A DNA stretch of 16,179 nt. Origin: CAYPHJ01 sp964410485 (GTDB lineage: Bacteria; Desulfobacterota; Binatia; UBA9968). The notes under the pieces are model-generated. The model was not told where the DNA came from, ran no database searches, and worked only from the letters and a program-made list of their open reading frames with translations. Positions 1 through 7,770 of the stretch are shown one piece after another. The DNA lies in contig CAYPHJ010000106.1 in assembly GCA_964410485.1 (NCBI GenBank), forward strand, positions 1 through 16,179, read 5' to 3'. The translations under genes and the position numbers were made by a program. Position 1 is the stretch's first letter. Every line of letters begins with the position of its first letter.

Positions 1-1309
1 CGTCCTTGACGTTCCACCAGCGGTCCAAGACGCGAGCCGTTTTCTCTTTGCCGTAGACGGGTTCGACTGTACGGATAAATTTGGCTTGGACGTCGCTGTC
101 GCTCATGGGTTTATTGACGTGGCCCAGGGGATCGCGCGGCCAGAGGTTGAGGACGCGGTCATCGTTCAGGGTCGCTTTGATTTTCATCGAAATGGTTTTG
201 GGATAAAGAGCATCGACTTCGTTATCGAGGTGAACGCGGATCTTGTTCATGAGCGGCCGCAGGTCCGGATCGCGGTAGGCTGATTCTTCAAACGCCTCGA
301 TTGTGATCGTGCCGTCGACCAATACTTTGGCGAAAATGTAGGGCAGGCTGTGATCGGCCGTCTCGCGCGTCTGCGGGTCCCATTTTTCCGGCTCGCTGCT
401 GATCTCGGTGTAGCAAAACGTATAGACGCCGATCTCGATATCGGTCAGCTCGCGCCAATCGACCTGCCGCCTTAGATCAAGCGCTCCCCACACGGGTAGT
501 TGGCCGTTGTACTCCACAGGCCAGTATTTGAGCCGCGTCTCCGGGGTGCGGTAGAGGCCGCCTGCGGTAGGAAACGGCTGGAGATCAAACGGTCCGGTGA
601 TTAAGTCCCAAAGTCCGTGCTTACCTTCAAACGGCTTGTCTGCGCCAGTCATGCCTTCGCTGGCGAGCAGCGCGGCAAAGACACCGCTGCGTGCCGCAAA
701 CGCCGTTGCTGCTCCTTTCCAGAGCGATAGCTCGCCAGCACGGGTGTTACGCATCGGAACGTTCGCGACGGAGATGATCGAGATTGCCTCGGCTAGCTGT
801 TCGCGAGTGAGATTCAGCAGATGCCCGACGCCCGCAGCCGCGCCGATGCCGACGGCGAAGCCCTGGTCCCAGCCTTTGTAGCGCAGACCAGTGGCGTCGC
901 TGAGGCGTAGGAAAATCTCGTAGGCGATGACTAAACTTTCGATCAGCTTGCGCCCATCGGCGTGTGCCGCTTCTGCGATCGCCAGAAAGGCACCGAGACA
1001 ATCACTCGGATGCCCGCCCGGGTACTCGTCGTTAAAGTCGAGATTGCGGATCATTGCCGTGTTCACGAAGGCAGCACTCTCCGCGGTCGAGCGCTCACCG
1101 TGGCAAAGGACGCGTCCGGGGTAACGTTCCGGCACGGCGCCGCGGGCAAGCCGTAAGCCCATCCGCGCCGGATCGCAGTCATGAGCCGCGACGGCGCAAG
1201 CCAAACTGTCGACCATAAACCGAGTCGCTGCAGTAATAACTCCGTCAGGTAGCTGAGTGTATTTTAAATCGGTCGCGAAATCGGCAATCTGCCGGGTTAA
1301 GTTATCCAT
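1..1309 (-). CDS. MmgE/PrpD family protein (C-terminus cut by window edge)
   Basis: Translation of the minus strand from the ATG at 1309 gives 436 uninterrupted codons to the window edge. It begins MDNLTRQIADFATDL and carries the family-typical block LDFNDEYPGGHPSDCLGAFL, then TREQLAEAISIISVANVPMR. This is the MmgE/PrpD fold, whose members include 2-methylcitrate dehydratase and cis-aconitate decarboxylase and usually run to about 450-480 aa, so only a short C-terminal piece is missing. The start is supported by a GAGGAG ribosome site 9 nt upstream. The exact substrate cannot be read: outside propionate operons, PrpD paralogues in environmental bacteria are mostly uncharacterised, and no prpB or prpC is visible. 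It is divergent from the substrate-binding-protein gene at 1863, so the two may share control of organic-acid uptake and use (inference). Family confidence is high, function low. Confidence 0.93.
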   Translation of the reverse strand, partial: MDNLTRQIADFATDLKYTQLPDGVITAATRFMVDSLACAVAAHDCDPARMGLRLARGAVPERYPGRVLCHGERSTAESAAFVNTAMIRNLDFNDEYPGGHPSDCLGAFLAIAEAAHADGRKLIESLVIAYEIFLRLSDATGLRYKGWDQGFAVGIGAAAGVGHLLNLTREQLAEAISIISVANVPMRNTRAGELSLWKGAATAFAARSGVFAALLASEGMTGADKPFEGKHGLWDLITGPFDLQPFPTAGGLYRTPETRLKYWPVEYNGQLPVWGALDLRRQVDWRELTDIEIGVYTFCYTEISSEPEKWDPQTRETADHSLPYIFAKVLVDGTITIEAFEESAYRDPDLRPLMNKIRVHLDNEVDALYPKTISMKIKATLNDDRVLNLWPRDPLGHVNKPMSDSDVQAKFIRTVEPVYGKEKTARVLDRWWNVKD

Positions 1310-1862
1310 TACGACGAACTCCTCGTGATCAGCTCTTTTTCTTTATGCATATGTTTACAGTCCGTGTCGAAACCTTATAACGCGAAGTACTCACTGACTC
1401 AAAATCACAAAAACACCTGTCGGTTGATGGTCTCCCGCTCCAGGGCACCGGTCGCGAAATCCGTCGACCGATCACCCATCCGTGTTACGAAGCAGAGTTC
1501 ATATGTAGGTAGACATCAGAGATCGAGGGCGAGCCCTGGAGAAGCGCGGGCACAGGAGCGTTAAGGCGCGTTCTGGCCCGAGCAGCCGACTAAAGTCACC
1601 ATTGGGGAGGAAGGGGTAGCGGCCTACAAGGCACAGACCCATTGACCGCGCTCGGAAGGGCTTGGCCTTGATCGACATCAATCATGGCGCATGTCTACAT
1701 ACCAATGAACTCCTTGTAACTTGGCCAGCACGACTATCGCCAGCAACGATTGCCCCCAAGACCCGATCCGTTTATCAGATACACGCGGGCTTCTCCGCTT
1801 GACCCTAAGTTTGTAACCAATATACTCGCGCTGAGAGTGGGTCCCGCCCAAGGGAGAACGTT
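1310..1862. other. 553-bp divergent intergenic region without a credible gene
   Basis: The gap separates the MmgE/PrpD start at 1309 from the binding-protein start at 1863. Short open frames exist (for example 1325-1564 plus, 1499-1681 minus), but their translations are low-complexity, Arg/Ser-rich and match no family I recognise. I see no tRNA, CRISPR or insertion-sequence ends. The only clear signal is the promoter at 1799-1826. The length is generous for a simple divergent promoter region, so a decayed gene or an unrecognised RNA is possible. Confidence 0.6.
1799..1826 (+). promoter_or_regulatory. sigma70-like promoter of the substrate-binding protein
   Basis: TTGACC (1799-1804, 5/6 to the -35 consensus) and TATACT (1821-1826, 5/6 to the -10 consensus) are separated by 16 bp. 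Transcription would start near 1833, giving a leader of about 30 nt that includes the AGGGAGA ribosome site before the ATG at 1863. Call made by eye. Confidence 0.6.
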
Positions 1863-2924
1863 ATGAGACTAAAAATTTTTCTAACATTGGTTGGCGTCGG
1901 GCTACTCGTGAGCCTGGTGTTTTGGACTCCGGCGGAGGCGTCAGAGATCTACGAGGGAAAGAGGGTCGAAATTTTGACCCATGCGCCGCCCGGCGGAACG
2001 TATGATCTGAATTCCCGGCTATTAGCGCGTCATCTTCCGAAGCACATTCCCGGCAACCCCAGCGTCATAGTGAGGAACATGCCCGGTGGCGGTGGATTGA
2101 TCCAGGCGAATTATCTGTTCCAGCGAGGCAAGTCCGACGGTACGACCATCGGCTTGCTCGCATCCGGAGTGCCCCAGATGGAAGCGCTCGGCATGCCGGG
2201 AATAAAATATGAGAGCAGGCGCTTTCAGTGGATTGGTTTAATCGCGGATACCACATTCATGATAGTTGCGCGGCGGGAGTCGCCGGTGCGGACACTAGCG
2301 GACTTGCTGGATCCTAAGAAGCCGTCGATGATCGTCGGCACTTCAGGCCCGCCTTCGAATCTCCACGTGATTCCTGCGGGGCTTAACCTTGTCTTCGACA
2401 AAACCGTTGGGCGACCACCTTTCAAGCTCATTCCTGGATACGCCGGTATGGCCCCGCTCGTTGCGGCTCTCGAGCGCGGAGAAATCGATGGCTTCTCTGC
2501 GTCTTGGGACTCCTTCCCGGCGGTCGCGAGGCATCTTCTGGAGCCTGCACCCGGAAAGGGACTCGTTCACCTTGTCGGTTATGTCGGTCTAGTCAGAGAC
2601 CGCGAGCTCGAACAGCTGAAGGTGCCGTTCATTCCGGACCGGATCAAAAATCCGAAGGACCGTGCTGTCCTGGACTTCCTGGCGGCTCCTTCGCGGACCA
2701 TGTATGCCGTGGTGGCGCCTCCCGGCCTAGCCGCAGATACGCTCAAGATTTTGCGCTACGCGTTCATGAAAACGGCTTCCGATCCTGAGTACGTAGCTTC
2801 GATCCGCAAAGCTAATCTTGAAGTGAGACCGGTGCCTGGAGAGGAACTGGATAAGATCGTTAGTAAGATCATGGCAACACCAAGGGATATCGTCGAGCTC
2901 GCCAGGGGCCTTTTTGAGAAGTAA
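1863..2924 (+). CDS. Tripartite tricarboxylate transporter (Bug/TctC) substrate-binding protein
   Basis: A 353-aa secreted periplasmic binding protein. Residues 1-26 form a Sec signal peptide: MRLK basic start, a hydrophobic core of about 17 residues, and an AEA|S cleavage site. The mature part has the Bug/TctC pattern: KRVEILTHAPPGGTYDLNSR near the start, VIVRNMPGGGG (about 67-77), a DGTTIGLL strand, and a C-terminal helical region with APPGLAADTLKILR. Family members bind small carboxylates or related acids and feed TctAB permeases. No tctA or tctB lies nearby, so this is an orphan receptor, as is common in genomes with expanded Bug families. The start is fixed by AGGGAGA 5 nt upstream. The LVIVD gene begins 82 bp downstream on the same strand and may be co-transcribed. 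The ligand cannot be predicted. Confidence 0.93.
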   Translation: MRLKIFLTLVGVGLLVSLVFWTPAEASEIYEGKRVEILTHAPPGGTYDLNSRLLARHLPKHIPGNPSVIVRNMPGGGGLIQANYLFQRGKSDGTTIGLLASGVPQMEALGMPGIKYESRRFQWIGLIADTTFMIVARRESPVRTLADLLDPKKPSMIVGTSGPPSNLHVIPAGLNLVFDKTVGRPPFKLIPGYAGMAPLVAALERGEIDGFSASWDSFPAVARHLLEPAPGKGLVHLVGYVGLVRDRELEQLKVPFIPDRIKNPKDRAVLDFLAAPSRTMYAVVAPPGLAADTLKILRYAFMKTASDPEYVASIRKANLEVRPVPGEELDKIVSKIMATPRDIVELARGLFEK

Positions 2925-3006
2925 CTCTGAATCGCCTTCAGGTACGGCTTAAACAATCGGAACGTGCGAATTTAGGTGTTGAACCATTTAGCATGGGGAG
3001 TGTCAC

Positions 3007-4196
3007 ATGAGCGAAATTCTGCCTTCAGCTAAAAGCGATAGCGGCACAGCGCCGCGCTCAACGTCGAATATCCGCCATCTCTGCCGGATGGAGCTCGAGG
3101 GAGGAGGGCAGATCGTCATCGACGGGAACTACGCCTATGTCGGCCATCAACACCGCCCGCATGGGACGTCCATTCTCGACATCTCCGACCCGCGCAAGCC
3201 CAAGGTTATTAGCACGCTGACACCCAATCACCCATGGTCGCACTCGCACAAGGTGGGGTTACCGGCGATCTCATGGTCGTCAATTCCGAATTCGAACGCG
3301 GCGGAGATGCTCGGCGCGAGGAATACCCAGATGGGGGCTTCCGCATTTATGATGTCAAGGACAGGAGCAAGCCCAAGCTCGTTACCTTCGTGAAAACACA
3401 CGGCAAGGGCGTCCATCGTTTCGATCTCGACGAGAACTACGCTTACATCTCGACTGAAATGGACGGCTTCGTCGGCAACATTCTTGTCATCTACGATATC
3501 CGCAACCCGTCCAAGCCGCTGGAGGTAGGGCGCTGGTCCATGGAGAGACAGAAGGTGGCCAATGGAGAAGAGCCGCACCCGAAGGGCGCCGAGCACCGCC
3601 TGCATCATGCAATGCGCTGCGGGACCGAGATGTACGCCGGCTGCTGGATGTCCGGCATCTCGATTGTCGATGTGAGCGATATCAACAGGCCGCGCACGCT
3701 TTCACGCTACGAGTATGACCCGCCGTGTCCCGAGCCGACCCACACCTTCCTCAAGGTGCCGCACCTGATCGACGGCAAGTCTATCGCCGTCTCGACGGAG
3801 GAGGAACGCGCTCGGCGCGGCGCCGATGCCGGCAAGCCACACGCTCCGCTACGCACCTGGGATGTCACGGATCCAACTGAGCCGAAGTTGCTCTATTCTT
3901 GTTACTTGCCGGAGTCCGCCACGCCTTATCCGGCCGATAAGGTCCGCTTCGGCACGCATCAGCTACGCGAGAAAATAGATCAGGATAATCTTCTTTACGT
4001 TACGTGGTTTGCAGGCGGACTGCGCATCATCGACATCAATGACCCGGCTAATCCGAAGGAGCGGGGTTACTTCATTCCGAAACCGGGAGATCGCGTGGCG
4101 GCGCCGCTGACAAACGATGTCTTCAAGGACAGCCGTGGGCTTTTGTGGGTGACCGACAAGGAGCGCGGCCTCGATGTGATCGAATTCAACAATTAA
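3007..4196 (+). pseudogene. LVIVD-repeat (beta-propeller-like) protein, split by a one-base frameshift
   Basis: Two overlapping frames encode the two halves of one protein. The first (start 3007, ribosome site GGGGAG) gives residues 1-84, including YAYVGHQHRPHGTSILDISD and HPWSHSHKV. The second continues with VTGDLMVVNSEFERGG to the stop at 4196. The switch falls in the G run 3255-3258: one extra G would restore a single frame of about 396 aa reading HKVGVTGD. Repeats of the LVIVD type recur as YAYISTEMDG...LVIYDIRNPSKP, MYAGCWMSGISIVDVSD and LLYVTWFAGGLRIIDINDP, as expected for a propeller-like protein of unknown biochemical role. No signal peptide is visible at the first start. The fault could be a real mutation, a homopolymer sequencing error or, less likely, a -1 frameshift signal. 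It follows the binding-protein gene by 82 bp. Confidence 0.85.
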
Positions 4197-4201
4197 AGCC
4201 G

Positions 4202-4257
4202 GTTCCAAACGTTCCAGTCGTTCCAATCGATCGAGGAGGGTCCCAATCGTTCAAGGC
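4202..4257 (+). repeat. Tandem 9-mer repeats, GTTCCAATC type (copy 1)
   Basis: Three contiguous 9-mers GTTCCAAAC, GTTCCAGTC, GTTCCAATC occupy 4202-4228. After an 11-nt gap, GTCCCAATC and GTTCAAGGC fill 4240-4257. Related units occur at 5678, 7665 and 11428. The rest of the gap up to 4469 (including GTTAAACGGTTTGG and GTTACAG variants) holds no gene I can support. Confidence 0.75.
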
Positions 4258-4469
4258 GCGCAACCGTTACAGTCGGGCTCAAGGCGTGGGAACCGCAAAA
4301 GTGCAATCGTTAAACGGTTTGGTCGTTCGCGTCTTCACCACGAGCCACGAACACGCGGGTTCAAGCTTCACCACCCCACGTTTTGCACCATGTCAGGTCC
4401 ACAGTATCATGACAATGCAGATTACTTTGCGTCTCATTGAAGGACTCCTCTTTCCATTACAAGAAATGA

Positions 4470-5585
4470 CTAGCCAATGTTGTACAGTCGCGTGCAGTTG
4501 TCCCAGAGGATTTTCCTGCGGCTGCTATCGCTCAGGCCGTCGGTCTCCAGAAATTTATCGATCGCGTGAGGAAAATGCGCGTCGATGTGGGGGTAATCGG
4601 TGGAAACGACGAGATTGTCGTCACCGACTCTCTTGATCACATCGGTTACGAGGTACTCATCGGGGTCGACTGATATAAAGCACTGTTGAAGAAAGTATTC
4701 GCTGGGCTTGCGTGACAAGGGGAGGTCGGCCAGCGGTCCATGCAATTGGGCGCGCTCGTCGAGACGATAGAGCAGCCACGGCAGCCAGGCACAGTTACCC
4801 TCGAGAAAAGCGACGCGCAGCTTCGGGAACTTTTCGAGGACGCCCCCCGCGCAAAAGCTCGCAACCGCCTGAATCAATTCCACCGGATTGCGCAGCGCAA
4901 GAGCGACGATGTTGGCATTCGGATGGCCGAAAAATTTGTTGGCGACCTGATCCTGTTTTGGTCGGGCCGGCGGGTGGAAGCAGAGCGCCACGCCGAGTTT
5001 TTCAATTTCTGCCCAGAGTGGGTCGAAATAACGGTCATGAATGCGCCTGCCATTGATGGGCTCCGGACAGAGAGACAGCGCCCGGATATTTAACCGACTG
5101 AAAGCACGCCGCACCTCATCAACTGCGAGATCGACATCGTGGAGGGTGATGAGCGCGGAAGCCTTCAGACGCTGCGTGTTCTCCTTGCAAAAATCAGTGA
5201 TCCAGTCGTTCCACGCCCTGCAGAGATCGTTGGCATACTCCGGCTCCAGCGTTTCGTCGCAGTGCAGTGGGGAAGTGCGGAAGAGGACAGCCATGTCCAG
5301 ACCTTCACGATCCATGGCCTCGAGCTGCGAAACAGCATCATAATCGCGTGCGACGGCAAAGTCGTAACGATCGGCTACCTGCTTTTGGCCATGGTCGATC
5401 ACATCAGTAATAGCGCGCAGGGTTTCCCTGCCGGCGCCTATGGAAAACTCCACGCGTCCATGCTTGCCGTTACGGCGCCCGCGCGGGATCCGATCGCCCC
5501 ATTTTGGGTTCATGTATTTTTCATAGAGAAAGGCGGGATCGTAAACGTGCATGTCGCTGTCGAAAGCCCGAAATCCGTTCTTCAT
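4470..5585 (-). CDS. Amidohydrolase family protein (Amidohydro_2, TIM-barrel metal-dependent hydrolase)
   Basis: A 371-aa protein of the Amidohydro_2 superfamily, related to ACMSD-type decarboxylases/hydrolases. Near the N terminus it has FDSDMHVYDP (D9-x-D11-x-H13): the usual HxH metal pair appears as D-x-H, which is common in this subfamily. It continues with ALCFHPPARP (a metal/active-site His on a central strand), KLRVAFLEGNCAWLPWLLYRLDE and, late, STDYPHIDAHFPHA, which supplies the conserved Asp. I chose the ATG at 5585, preceded by GGGAGGGTTACC; the open frame extends 23 codons upstream to 5654, but that stretch has no family similarity. It lies 117 bp downstream of thiI on the same strand. 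The substrate is unknown; relatives act on aromatic carboxylates or lactones, so a catabolic role is an inference. Confidence 0.9.
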   Translation of the reverse strand: MKNGFRAFDSDMHVYDPAFLYEKYMNPKWGDRIPRGRRNGKHGRVEFSIGAGRETLRAITDVIDHGQKQVADRYDFAVARDYDAVSQLEAMDREGLDMAVLFRTSPLHCDETLEPEYANDLCRAWNDWITDFCKENTQRLKASALITLHDVDLAVDEVRRAFSRLNIRALSLCPEPINGRRIHDRYFDPLWAEIEKLGVALCFHPPARPKQDQVANKFFGHPNANIVALALRNPVELIQAVASFCAGGVLEKFPKLRVAFLEGNCAWLPWLLYRLDERAQLHGPLADLPLSRKPSEYFLQQCFISVDPDEYLVTDVIKRVGDDNLVVSTDYPHIDAHFPHAIDKFLETDGLSDSSRRKILWDNCTRLYNIG

Positions 5586-5677
5586 GGTAACCCTCCCGGA
5601 AGAGCTTCGATCAAGTGGAAGGAATGACGCGCCGGAGTATTGCACAAACGGCATCGCCGCGCCACTGCTCGGCGAGC

Positions 5678-5722
5678 GTTCAAAAGGTCAACGGTGAAGA
5701 GTTCAGGACAAGCCGTTCAACC
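5678..5722. repeat. Degenerate 9-mer repeat (copy 2) at the thiI 3' end
   Basis: GTTCAAAAG and GTCAACGGT (5678-5695), GTTCAGGAC (5701-5709) and GCCGTTCAACC (5712-5722) match the 9-mer family at 4202. The run overlaps the end of thiI, so its last codons (about QRLNGLS) appear to be repeat-derived. Confidence 0.5.
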
Positions 5723-6896
5723 GCTGCGCTCCGTTCGGGGGGAAGGTGAAGGTTTCAGTGGTGCTGTTGTCGATGCCAAAGCGCACCAGCTCATTTATAT
5801 TAAACTTGGATTCATCTTCTGCAACGTCGGAACGCCGTGCTTTCGTCGCCGGGTGTTTCGGTACGAAGAGTTGGCAACAGTCCTGGTCGGGTATGGAGGA
5901 GATTTCAAACGTGCCGATGCGTCGCGCCTGATCGATGATCTCCTGTTTGTCCATACCCACCAGCGGGCGCAGCACAGGCTTGTGGGTCACCTCCTGGATA
6001 ACGGCCATGTTGTCCAGAGTCTGAGAGGCCACTTGACCGAGACTTTCGCCCGTTACCAGAGCTTTGGCTTTCTCTGTTTTCGCGATTGCTTCGGCAATCC
6101 GGAGCATCATGCGACGGTAGAGAATTACGCGCAACGGGCGTGCAATGGCGGCAACAATCTGCCGTTGAATTTCTCCGAATGGAACGAGGTAGAGAGTTGA
6201 GCTGAATTGGTGCCGGTTCAGAATGGTTATCAGCTGCCGTACCTTTTCTTGCGATGTCTTGTCCTGGTAGGGAACGCTGTGGAAGTGAACGAAAATTACC
6301 CGGCAGCCGCGCTGCATCATGCGATAGGCTGCAACGGGTGAATCGATTCCCCCCGATATAAGAGACACAACTCTGCCGCTCGCGCCCACTGGTAAACCGC
6401 CCGCCCCGGCGATCTTGTTGAACCCAAAAAAGGCATCGCGGGGGAGGATCTCCACTGTCACAGTAAACTCCGGGTGGGTGAGGTCCACGCGCGCGCCGGA
6501 CTTGTCCTTAACCGCCGCGCCGAGCTGGCGATTGATTTCCGGCGAGGTCAACGGAAACGTTTTGTCGCCCCGCTGGGTCTCGATGCGAAAGCTGGTGAAA
6601 TGACATTCGTCAATGGCCTCCAGCAGGCGGAAACGCAATGTGTCGATGTCCTTGACCGTTCGTTCAACCAAGGAAAAGTTTGCCACTCCGAAGACCGTCC
6701 GCATGCGTTCTATAAGGAGCGCGGGATCAATGTCTTGTTTAAAGCTCAGCAGCAAACGAGCGGGCAGGCTGCGGATCTCCTTTGCGCCGAGATCCCTGAC
6801 CGAGGCGAGCAGGTTGCGCTTGAGCAGCTCGGTAAAATATTGGCGGTTGCCTTTTTTGAGCGCGATCTCGTGATAGCGAATCAGAACCGAATCCAT
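5703..6896 (-). CDS. thiI: tRNA sulfurtransferase ThiI
   Basis: Predicted ThiI of 397 aa, which adenylates tRNA U8 for 4-thiouridine formation and in some bacteria also feeds sulfur to thiamine thiazole synthesis. Order: N-terminal ferredoxin-like domain starting MDSVLIRYHEIALKKGNRQY; THUMP domain (about 60-165) ending GFNKIAGAGGLPVG; PP-loop ATPase motif SGGIDSPVA (181-189); GESLGQVASQTLDN; and the late PDQDCCQLFVPKHPATKA block. Length equals the short, rhodanese-free type (about 400 aa, as in Bacillus), so the sulfur would have to come from a separate donor. The open frame extends 207 codons upstream to 7517, but that part is translated repeat and intergenic DNA, so I chose the ATG at 6896, although no strong ribosome site is visible there. 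The amidohydrolase follows after 117 bp. Confidence 0.95.
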   Translation of the reverse strand: MDSVLIRYHEIALKKGNRQYFTELLKRNLLASVRDLGAKEIRSLPARLLLSFKQDIDPALLIERMRTVFGVANFSLVERTVKDIDTLRFRLLEAIDECHFTSFRIETQRGDKTFPLTSPEINRQLGAAVKDKSGARVDLTHPEFTVTVEILPRDAFFGFNKIAGAGGLPVGASGRVVSLISGGIDSPVAAYRMMQRGCRVIFVHFHSVPYQDKTSQEKVRQLITILNRHQFSSTLYLVPFGEIQRQIVAAIARPLRVILYRRMMLRIAEAIAKTEKAKALVTGESLGQVASQTLDNMAVIQEVTHKPVLRPLVGMDKQEIIDQARRIGTFEISSIPDQDCCQLFVPKHPATKARRSDVAEDESKFNINELVRFGIDNSTTETFTFPPNGAQRLNGLS

Positions 6897-6944
6897 GGGA
6901 CGATACCCGGTGCGGCAGAGCCGCTCAGAATCGGAATTATTTCC

Positions 6945-7065
6945 CGCAAAGGCGCAAAGTCGCCAAGAAAAGACAATTGAACCACAGAGAACGCAGAGAT
7001 CACAGAGAAACTCTACTGGGCGCCTTCCGCGCAATAGAGCTGTATCTTCTTTTGCGTCCTTCGCG
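6945..7065. repeat. Dispersed repeat cluster (CGCAAAGGCGCAAAG / ACCACAGAGAACGCAGAG)
   Basis: The 5' arm 6945-6970 (CGCAAAGGCGCAAAGTCGCC then AAGAAA) is followed by an ACAGAGA-rich block (6980-7010). An inverted 3' arm, CTTCTTTTGCGTCCTTCGCG, lies at 7046-7065; it is the complement-sense version of the 5' arm. Such rRNA-unrelated 'CAAAG/CAGAG' modules are, from memory, common in intergenic DNA of several environmental phyla. Their minus-strand translation gives the typical spurious Cys/Leu-rich peptide. Another copy of the 5' arm ends at 8658. Confidence 0.7.
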
Positions 7066-7120
7066 CGCTCGCGAAATATTTTGAATTGGACCCTTGTAAT
7101 GCACCCCGTGCCTTTTCTTT

Positions 7121-7156
7121 TGTTAAGGGGGCGGGCCCGCTGTATATCGCTTAACA
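7121..7156. promoter_or_regulatory. Dyad symmetry upstream of the cupin gene
   Basis: TGTTAAG (7121-7127) is perfectly complementary to CTTAACA (7150-7156). Between them sits the 10-bp perfect palindrome GCGGGCCCGC (7131-7140). Two similar 16-mers flank the dyad: TGTAATGCACCCCGTG (7095-7110) and TGTATTGCACCCTATG (7176-7191), 13/16 identical. This could be an operator or RNA structure between thiI and the cupin gene. No known binding-site family was recognised. Confidence 0.35.
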
Positions 7157-7207
7157 GATTTGGGCTGGTTTTGCATGTATTGCACCCTATGTTATGTGTA
7201 TGGGAAA

Positions 7208-7284
7208 ACGTGACTGTGGAACGTGTTCGTGATCGCCGGATGCGGAGAGGGGAAGGACGTGATCGTGGATCGTGTTCGTGATCG
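7208..7284 (+). repeat. Pair of 28-bp imperfect direct repeats
   Basis: The stretches 7208-7235 and 7257-7284 match at 25 of 28 positions and share the 3' half CGTGTTCGTGATCG. They lie 49 bp apart, start to start. The second ends 14 nt before the first possible cupin start, so it would be in that mRNA's leader if transcribed. Confidence 0.6.
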
Positions 7285-7298
7285 GGAAAGGATGAGTT

Positions 7299-7652
7299 AT
7301 GCAGGCGGAAAGCGGAAGGAAAGAGATGCAAACCTTTAAAAAGATCCGAGACGCCATTCAGTTCTCTGCAGACAAAATGAAAAAGAATGGAATTTTCGAA
7401 ACCGAGCGCTTTTTCTGCGATCTCTATTGCTTCGAGCCGGGCCAGGCTCAGTCCGCCCATACGCACGAGGGTTCGGACAAGGTTTACTATGTGGTTGGTG
7501 GCAAGGGAAGGTTTCACGTCGGAGGCGAGGAGCGGGAGTTAGGTGAAGGGGAAATCGTGTTGGCGCCATCTGGGCAGAATCATGGGGTTGTCAACTCCGG
7601 ATCCGAACGGCTGATGGTGCTTGTCTTTATGGCCCCAAAGCCGGGGCATTAG
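7299..7652 (+). CDS. Small cupin-domain protein
   Basis: A single-domain cupin of 117 aa (108 aa if the second ATG at 7326 is used; both have purine-rich ribosome sites, AAGGATGAG and GGAAAGAG). Cupin motif 1 is PGQAQSAHTHEGSDKVYYVV, with metal-ligand candidates H54 and H56; the usual glutamate appears as the D60-K61 position. Motif 2 is APSGQNHGVVNSG with H95. Lone cupins of this size are metal-binding proteins of diverse or unknown function (isomerases, dioxygenases, sensors), so no reaction is assigned. It is divergent from thiI across about 400 bp of repeats and possible regulatory DNA. The NTF2-like gene follows 118 bp downstream. Confidence 0.85.
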   Translation: MQAESGRKEMQTFKKIRDAIQFSADKMKKNGIFETERFFCDLYCFEPGQAQSAHTHEGSDKVYYVVGGKGRFHVGGEERELGEGEIVLAPSGQNHGVVNSGSERLMVLVFMAPKPGH

Positions 7653-7664
7653 GCGGTAATATTT

Positions 7665-7713
7665 GTTCAAAGGTTCCAATGTTCAAAAGTTCAACGTTCC
7701 AATCGTTCCAGCT
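7665..7713 (+). repeat. Tandem GTTCAAA/GTTCCAATC repeats (copy 3)
   Basis: Six head-to-tail units of 7-9 nt: GTTCAAAG, GTTCCAAT, GTTCAAAA, GTTCAAC, GTTCCAATC and GTTCCAGCT. They start 12 nt after the cupin stop codon. Same family as the arrays at 4202, 5678 and 11428. Confidence 0.75.
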
Positions 7714-7770
7714 GCAGGATCAACTGTGAGATTTCGCCAGTCAGCCGTACTGGCGTTGAAGTGAGCGGTC

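Noticed and set aside
1325..1564. Small plus-strand ORF in the divergent gap
   Set aside because: No ribosome site of note, low-complexity Arg/Ser-rich product, no family resemblance.
1499..1681. Small minus-strand ORF (60 codons) in the same gap
   Set aside because: No recognisable motif and no plausible initiation signal.
5586..5654. Upstream start adding 23 residues to the amidohydrolase
   Set aside because: The ATG at 5585 has a strong GGGAGG site and begins at the conserved FDSDMH region; the extension is unlike the family.
6897..7517. A 207-residue N-terminal extension of ThiI
   Set aside because: The extension is translated intergenic DNA, including the ACAGAG/GCAAAG dispersed repeat that gives a Cys/Leu-rich nonsense peptide; ThiI homology starts exactly at the ATG at 6896.
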